Shown in pieces: positions 59,595 through 64,000 of a DNA stretch of 64,000 bases. The notes below the pieces were generated by a model. That model worked only from the letters and a program-made list of their open reading frames with translations. It was not told the DNA's origin and ran no database searches. Numbering within the stretch: position 1 is the stretch's first letter; each line of letters begins with the position of its first letter. The position numbers and the translations under genes were made by a program. The DNA comes from Ridgeia piscesae (lineage: Eukaryota > Annelida > Polychaeta > Sabellida > Siboglinidae): the NCBI GenBank assembly GCA_025642075.2, contig JAODUO010000058.1:601001-665000 (forward strand). The letters run 5' to 3'.

Positions 59595-60635
59595 GGCATA
59601 TGATAAATGTAAGTGAGCTAATGGCCCGACCATATGTGAAAAGTTGTAAACATTTCCATGTACGTAGATGTGACCAAATGTGTTTTAATAAAAATACTAT
59701 GAAACTAAAATAATATTACATAGTTATGTAAAGCAATACCGTAGTTTCGCACTTCAAACATTACGCGCATAATACGCATCTCTACCACTGACTAAGCTAG
59801 TCCAACTGCAACTGTCTAAGGTACACCAAGCTACATCGCGTCTGGGTGGCCAAGATCTGTCGAGTTTTGTCACCTAATCAACAATTAATCAACTACCTTT
59901 TCGAGGGTTAATCAACGCTAATGACGACTAAAACGTTGCAATCAGAAAGACATATTTTTCGAATTCGACAAGCCTGAACATTAATAATTACATTAAGTAT
60001 GTTAGAAAGCATTCATATGTCGCGGAGCTTAATAATTGGACATTATTTGTCTATTAGAAACTGTAACAAAGTATGACGGAATCCATTTTCGACGTATCCA
60101 GGGAAACGATAAATGTCGCCACCTTCTGGGTAAATTATGTAACTAGCCGTAACAATTTTCCGGTAGACGGCATGCTTGTCACAATCACTTTATAGTGTGA
60201 AAAGATATAAATATTTCCATGTTCGTAGATGTGCCCAAATGTGTTTTTAATAAAAAAAATACCATCAAACTGAAATAATATTACATAGTTAATTAAAGCA
60301 ATACCGTATTTTCGGACTGTCAAACATTACGCGCATAATGCACTGACTGGATAATTGCAACAGTCGAAGGTACATCAAGCGATTTTGCGTCTAAGACTAA
60401 GTGGCCAAGATATGTCGAATTTTTTCACCTGCTCAACAAAAGATCTACAACCTTTCCGAGTGATCAAAAACGCCAATGACGACAAAAACGTTGCAATTAA
60501 GAAGACATATGTTTTAAGCCGAAATGGGGGAACAAGAACAATTAATGTAGGTGTGTTAGAAAGTATTCATATGTTGCGGGAGCTTATTCAATGGACATTA
60601 ATTGTTCATTAGAAACTGTAACAAAATAGGGACTG
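59595..60635. repeat. Direct duplication of an about 500-bp segment, offset about 560
   Basis: Copy 1 is about 59632-60075, copy 2 about 60195-60630. Matching blocks: GTAGATGTG.CCAAATGTGTTTTAATAAA, AATAATATTACATAGTTA, CATTACGCGCATAAT and AATGACGAC.AAAACGTTGCAAT. Also GAAAC(TGTAACAAA). About 75-80% alike by eye. Not coding. Confidence 0.85.
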
Positions 60636-60639
60636 GCTA

Positions 60640-63190
60640 TTTAGCGAGCTGCTCGGGAAATAACAACCAGACGTCACCTTATTTCTCGAGCTGCTCGAGA
60701 AATAAGGACCGACTTCGCGTTATTTCTCGAGCAGATCTGGATATGCATACTCGTGCACTTAGGAGCATTTTTTGGCATCTAAGTTGACAAACTAACTGTT
60801 TGCAGTAAATGTAACGCTGCTGGAACGTTTCCTGTCTGTATTTATACGTTCTGGTGAGAAATGGGTCCCTATCGATGTAATGTTATTGAGTTAATGAGCC
60901 CTCCCTGTGTTGCCTTGTGCTGCTGATGGCGTGGTCGCATGAAAGCCAAGGTGTACGTCTGGGGGTTTGGAGTTGTATCACAAGTAAAGGACTTCATAAA
61001 GCGTTCTCATGTACAGTTATTGAACAGACGAAGCAAAGAACGTGACATTCGAGTTTTTTAATTCGTCGAGTTGCTCGAGAAATAACGTTCGACTCGGCTA
61101 ATTATTTGTCGAGCAGATTTGAACGTGCATAGATATTACCTTAGGGTATGCCTATGGCATAGGCATAGCCGGACATATTTCTCGCGAGAGTTCAATTCAG
61201 ATTTGCGCAAGCGGCACAACTGAGATGGATGAGCTGGACGTGGGACGCGAATTCCCAGACATTCAATGATTATCGGCAGCTGTTGAACACTTTGAACACA
61301 CCAATTTCGTGCAATTTTATAAAAGGACAGCAGAAAAATAGAGGCAGATATACGTAGAAATACACGAAAAACGTACAACACGGCCATCGAGTATGCCAAT
61401 ATTACGTATGCTTGCGTCCACGGGGGAAGAGCATACAAGACCAACTCCAAGGGGATGCGACCTCATCAAAGGTATTATTACGCTTTCTGAATTAGTTACA
61501 GTCAATTATTTATGCTACGACTATACATACACTATTGTAATATCCCCCACTGTATAGCTAATGTTTCATTATGCATTTTACAGGGCCATTTTTATGGTGC
61601 CAGGCATTATGAACATGTATCGAGCGATATTAGCTGCAATCAACAACAAGAACGTTCTAGAAAGGGACGGCATATGGACTTTATGTCACATAATAATTAT
61701 GTCCTAGACGTTATGTCCTAAATTTATTATTAAGTTTTTCAGTGTTTTTTTGTTGCAATTTTTCTTAAATCTGTTGATATATGCCAGGCCTAGCACTGAT
61801 GATGGCATAGCAATGTTTTCGTGGCATGTGTGTGGCATAATTTGTTCTTTTTAGTAAATATGACGCTGTTGGGTCGTTTCCTGCTTGTATTTATCATTTC
61901 TTATGAAAAACAATGAGTTTTCTAGCCATCGAGCTACTCGAGATATAACGCTTTAACGTCTTCGATCGTTATGTATTTCTCGAGCTGCTCGAGAAATAAC
62001 GCCGACTTGGACTGGTTCGTTATTTGTCGAGCAGATCTGGACGTGCAAACCTGTGCTCTTAAAACAATTTTCGTGCCTTCTACACGTATGTGCTAATTGA
62101 CTGTTGTAAATGCGACGTTGTCGGGTCGTTTCTTGTATGTATTTATCGGTTGTGATGAGAAATAACGAGTTTTCCTATTCATCGAGCTGCTCGAGAAATA
62201 GCGCCGACTTGGCTCGTTATTTGTCGAGTAGATCTGGGCGTGAATGCATGGGCTATTACAAATATTTTCGTGCCGTCTACATGGACACACCAGATGCTTG
62301 TAGTAAATGCGACGCTGTTGCGTCGTTTCCTGTTTGTATTTATCAGTTTTTATGAGAAACAACAAGTTTTCTAGCCATCGACCTGCTCGAGAAATAACGC
62401 CAACTTGATTCGTTATTTCTCGAGCAGCTCGAGATATAACGAATCAAGTCGGCGTTATTTCTCGAGCAGCTCGATGGCTAGAAAACTTGGTGTTCTCATA
62501 AGAACGGGTACATACATGCAAGAAACGACCCAACAGCGTCGCATTTACTACAAACAATTAGTATATTGTGATATCCGTATCACTCATCGTGTAGTAGCTC
62601 TATCAACTAATGGATGCTCCCTGGGTGACAGCTGTCAGGAGACTGGGGAGTGACCTGAGGATAAGGTCAGCCCTGAGCTGAATAAGTTCGCTGGCACAGT
62701 TGATATGTAACCGTATTATTATGTGATTAAAGTAGTTTCCGGAACACTTCGACTTATTTATTTCCGGATGAAGTTGTAGACATCACATATGTAAACGTAA
62801 ATGCCAACAAAATATTTCTAAGAGCCCATTCATGGATTTCATGCACGCCCAGATCTGCTCGACAAATAATGAGCCACGTTGGCGTTATTTCCCGAGCAGC
62901 TCGATGGCTAGAAAAGTCGTTGTTTCTCATAAGAACTAATAAATACAAATAGGAAACGATCCAACAGCGTCGCATTTAATACAACATAGTATATGCACGT
63001 AGACGTCACGAAAATATTCGTAAGAGCCCATTCATGCACGCCCAGATCTGCTCGACAAATAAGCGTTATTTCTCGTGTTACTTCTCGTGTAGCTCAATAA
63101 ATAAGAAAACTTGTTGCTTCTCTTTAAGAACTGGTAAATACAAACAGTAAAAGACCCAACGGCGTCGCATTTACTACTAACAAATTATAC
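60640..63190. repeat. Cluster of about 200-bp CTCGAG-rich units in fold-back arrangement
   Basis: Each unit contains AAATGCGACGCTGTTGGGTC, then TGAGAAA.AA..AGTTTTC, then ATCGAGCTGCTCGAGAAATA, then TCGAGCAGATCTGG. Plus-oriented units start at about 60805, 61857, 62102 and 62305; inverted units run from 62430 and 62860 to 63180. The axis is at 62426 inside CTCGAGCAGCTCGAG. The right arm is interrupted at about 62590-62760 by unrelated sequence. Confidence 0.85.
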
Positions 63191-63194
63191 CCAG

Positions 63195-63480
63195 ATAGCA
63201 GACCTACGTTGGGCCAACGGTGGCATTTTACATTGGGCCAACGTTGGCAACATCGTTGGCCCTACATTGGCCCAACGTGTTGGGCCAACATTGGCAAATT
63301 ATAATCCAACGTTTGGTCAACATTGGTTTTGTGCTGGGCCAACGTTAGCCCAATGTTGGCCCAACGTAAGCTTCTTATGTGCAGTGTGTGTTTTTTGTGT
63401 TGGGCCAACGTTGGGCCAACGTAAGCTTAATATTATATATGTATGGGTTTTTATGTTCGGCCAACATTGGCTTAATGAAC
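63195..63480. repeat. GTTGGGCCAACGTTGGCCCA repeats
   Basis: At least ten copies of the palindromic GTTGGGCCAAC / GTTGGCCCAAC with short AT-rich interruptions. An open frame through it is a by-product. Confidence 0.9.
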
Positions 63481-63595
63481 ATATTTTTTGGTTTTGTGTT
63501 TAGAAGCTACACGTTTGTTATATAGCACACTGGTCTTGGGTTTAATAATGGTTTATTAATATGGAACTGCTCATAACATATGATACCATGACATC

Positions 63596-63855
63596 ACTAC
63601 ACTTAAATATACCCACACACATGCACACACTCACATACATCTACATAGTACATACACACCACCACAGCTACACGCACACAACAGCATAGCACACAACACA
63701 TTCGCTCGCTCGCTCGCTCACTCACTCACTCACTCACTCACTCACTCACTCACTCACTCACTCACTCACTCACTCACTCACTCACTCACCACTCACCCAC
63801 TCACCCACTCACCCACTCACACACACACACACACTCACACACATATATTCACTTA

Positions 63856-63935
<80 letters not shown>

Positions 63936-64000
63936 TCACTCACTCACTCACTCACACATCACTCACTCACTCACTCACCACTCACCACCCACCACACACA
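63596..64000. repeat. CA and CTCA microsatellites at the right edge
   Basis: (CACA)n to 63700, (CTCA)n 63706-63800, (CA)n 63830-63930, (CTCA)n 63930-63980. Continues beyond the window. Confidence 0.95.

Overview
This is a eukaryotic (animal) window. Coding sequence is split into short exons bounded by GT/GC-AG splice sites. About half of the window is tandem repeats, LINE remnants and small DNA transposons. The repeat content (CR1-type LINE with a PHD/SGNH ORF1, hAT-like elements, a palindromic GTTGGGCCAAC repeat) and the divergence of the main gene from vertebrates suggest a marine invertebrate, perhaps a mollusc. The species cannot be fixed from the sequence alone.

Left and central part (about 1-37,150): one large gene on the minus strand, a SorCS-type VPS10-domain sorting receptor. 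I could place 18 consecutive coding exons, from the start codon at 37,110 to an exon ending at 2,565. They join without a stop into 857 codons covering signal peptide, propeptide with an RKRR furin site, VPS10 beta-propeller, cysteine-rich 10CC module and PKD-like region. The rest of the PKD region, the membrane segment and the tail lie beyond the left edge. Its introns hold five unrelated minisatellites with 20, 16, 38, 15 and 39 bp units, about 12 kb together, plus microsatellites, hairpins, SINEs and LINE fragments. Intron 3 contains an unrelated two-exon gene on the opposite strand (28,120-30,626) for a 714-residue protein I do not recognise.

Upstream of the receptor (37,150-42,000): unassigned sequence and a decayed C2H2 zinc-finger locus on the minus strand, possibly two tandem pseudogenes.

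Right part (42,000-64,000): no intact gene recognised. It is transposon-rich. It holds a palindrome-like DNA element with subterminal repeats (43,908-44,700), a broken CR1-like LINE (ORF1 and endonuclease, no reverse transcriptase), two inverted copies of an internally deleted LINE reverse transcriptase about 10 kb apart, and a 1.9 kb hAT-like element with a perfect 8-bp target duplication (54,608-56,538). It also has a 560-bp direct duplication and a fold-back cluster of CTCGAG-containing repeats (60,640-63,190). The window ends in CTCA/CA microsatellites.

The genes do not form an operon or pathway. The main biological interest is how one conserved receptor gene is still spliced across introns dominated by long arrays, some of which touch or shape its splice sites.
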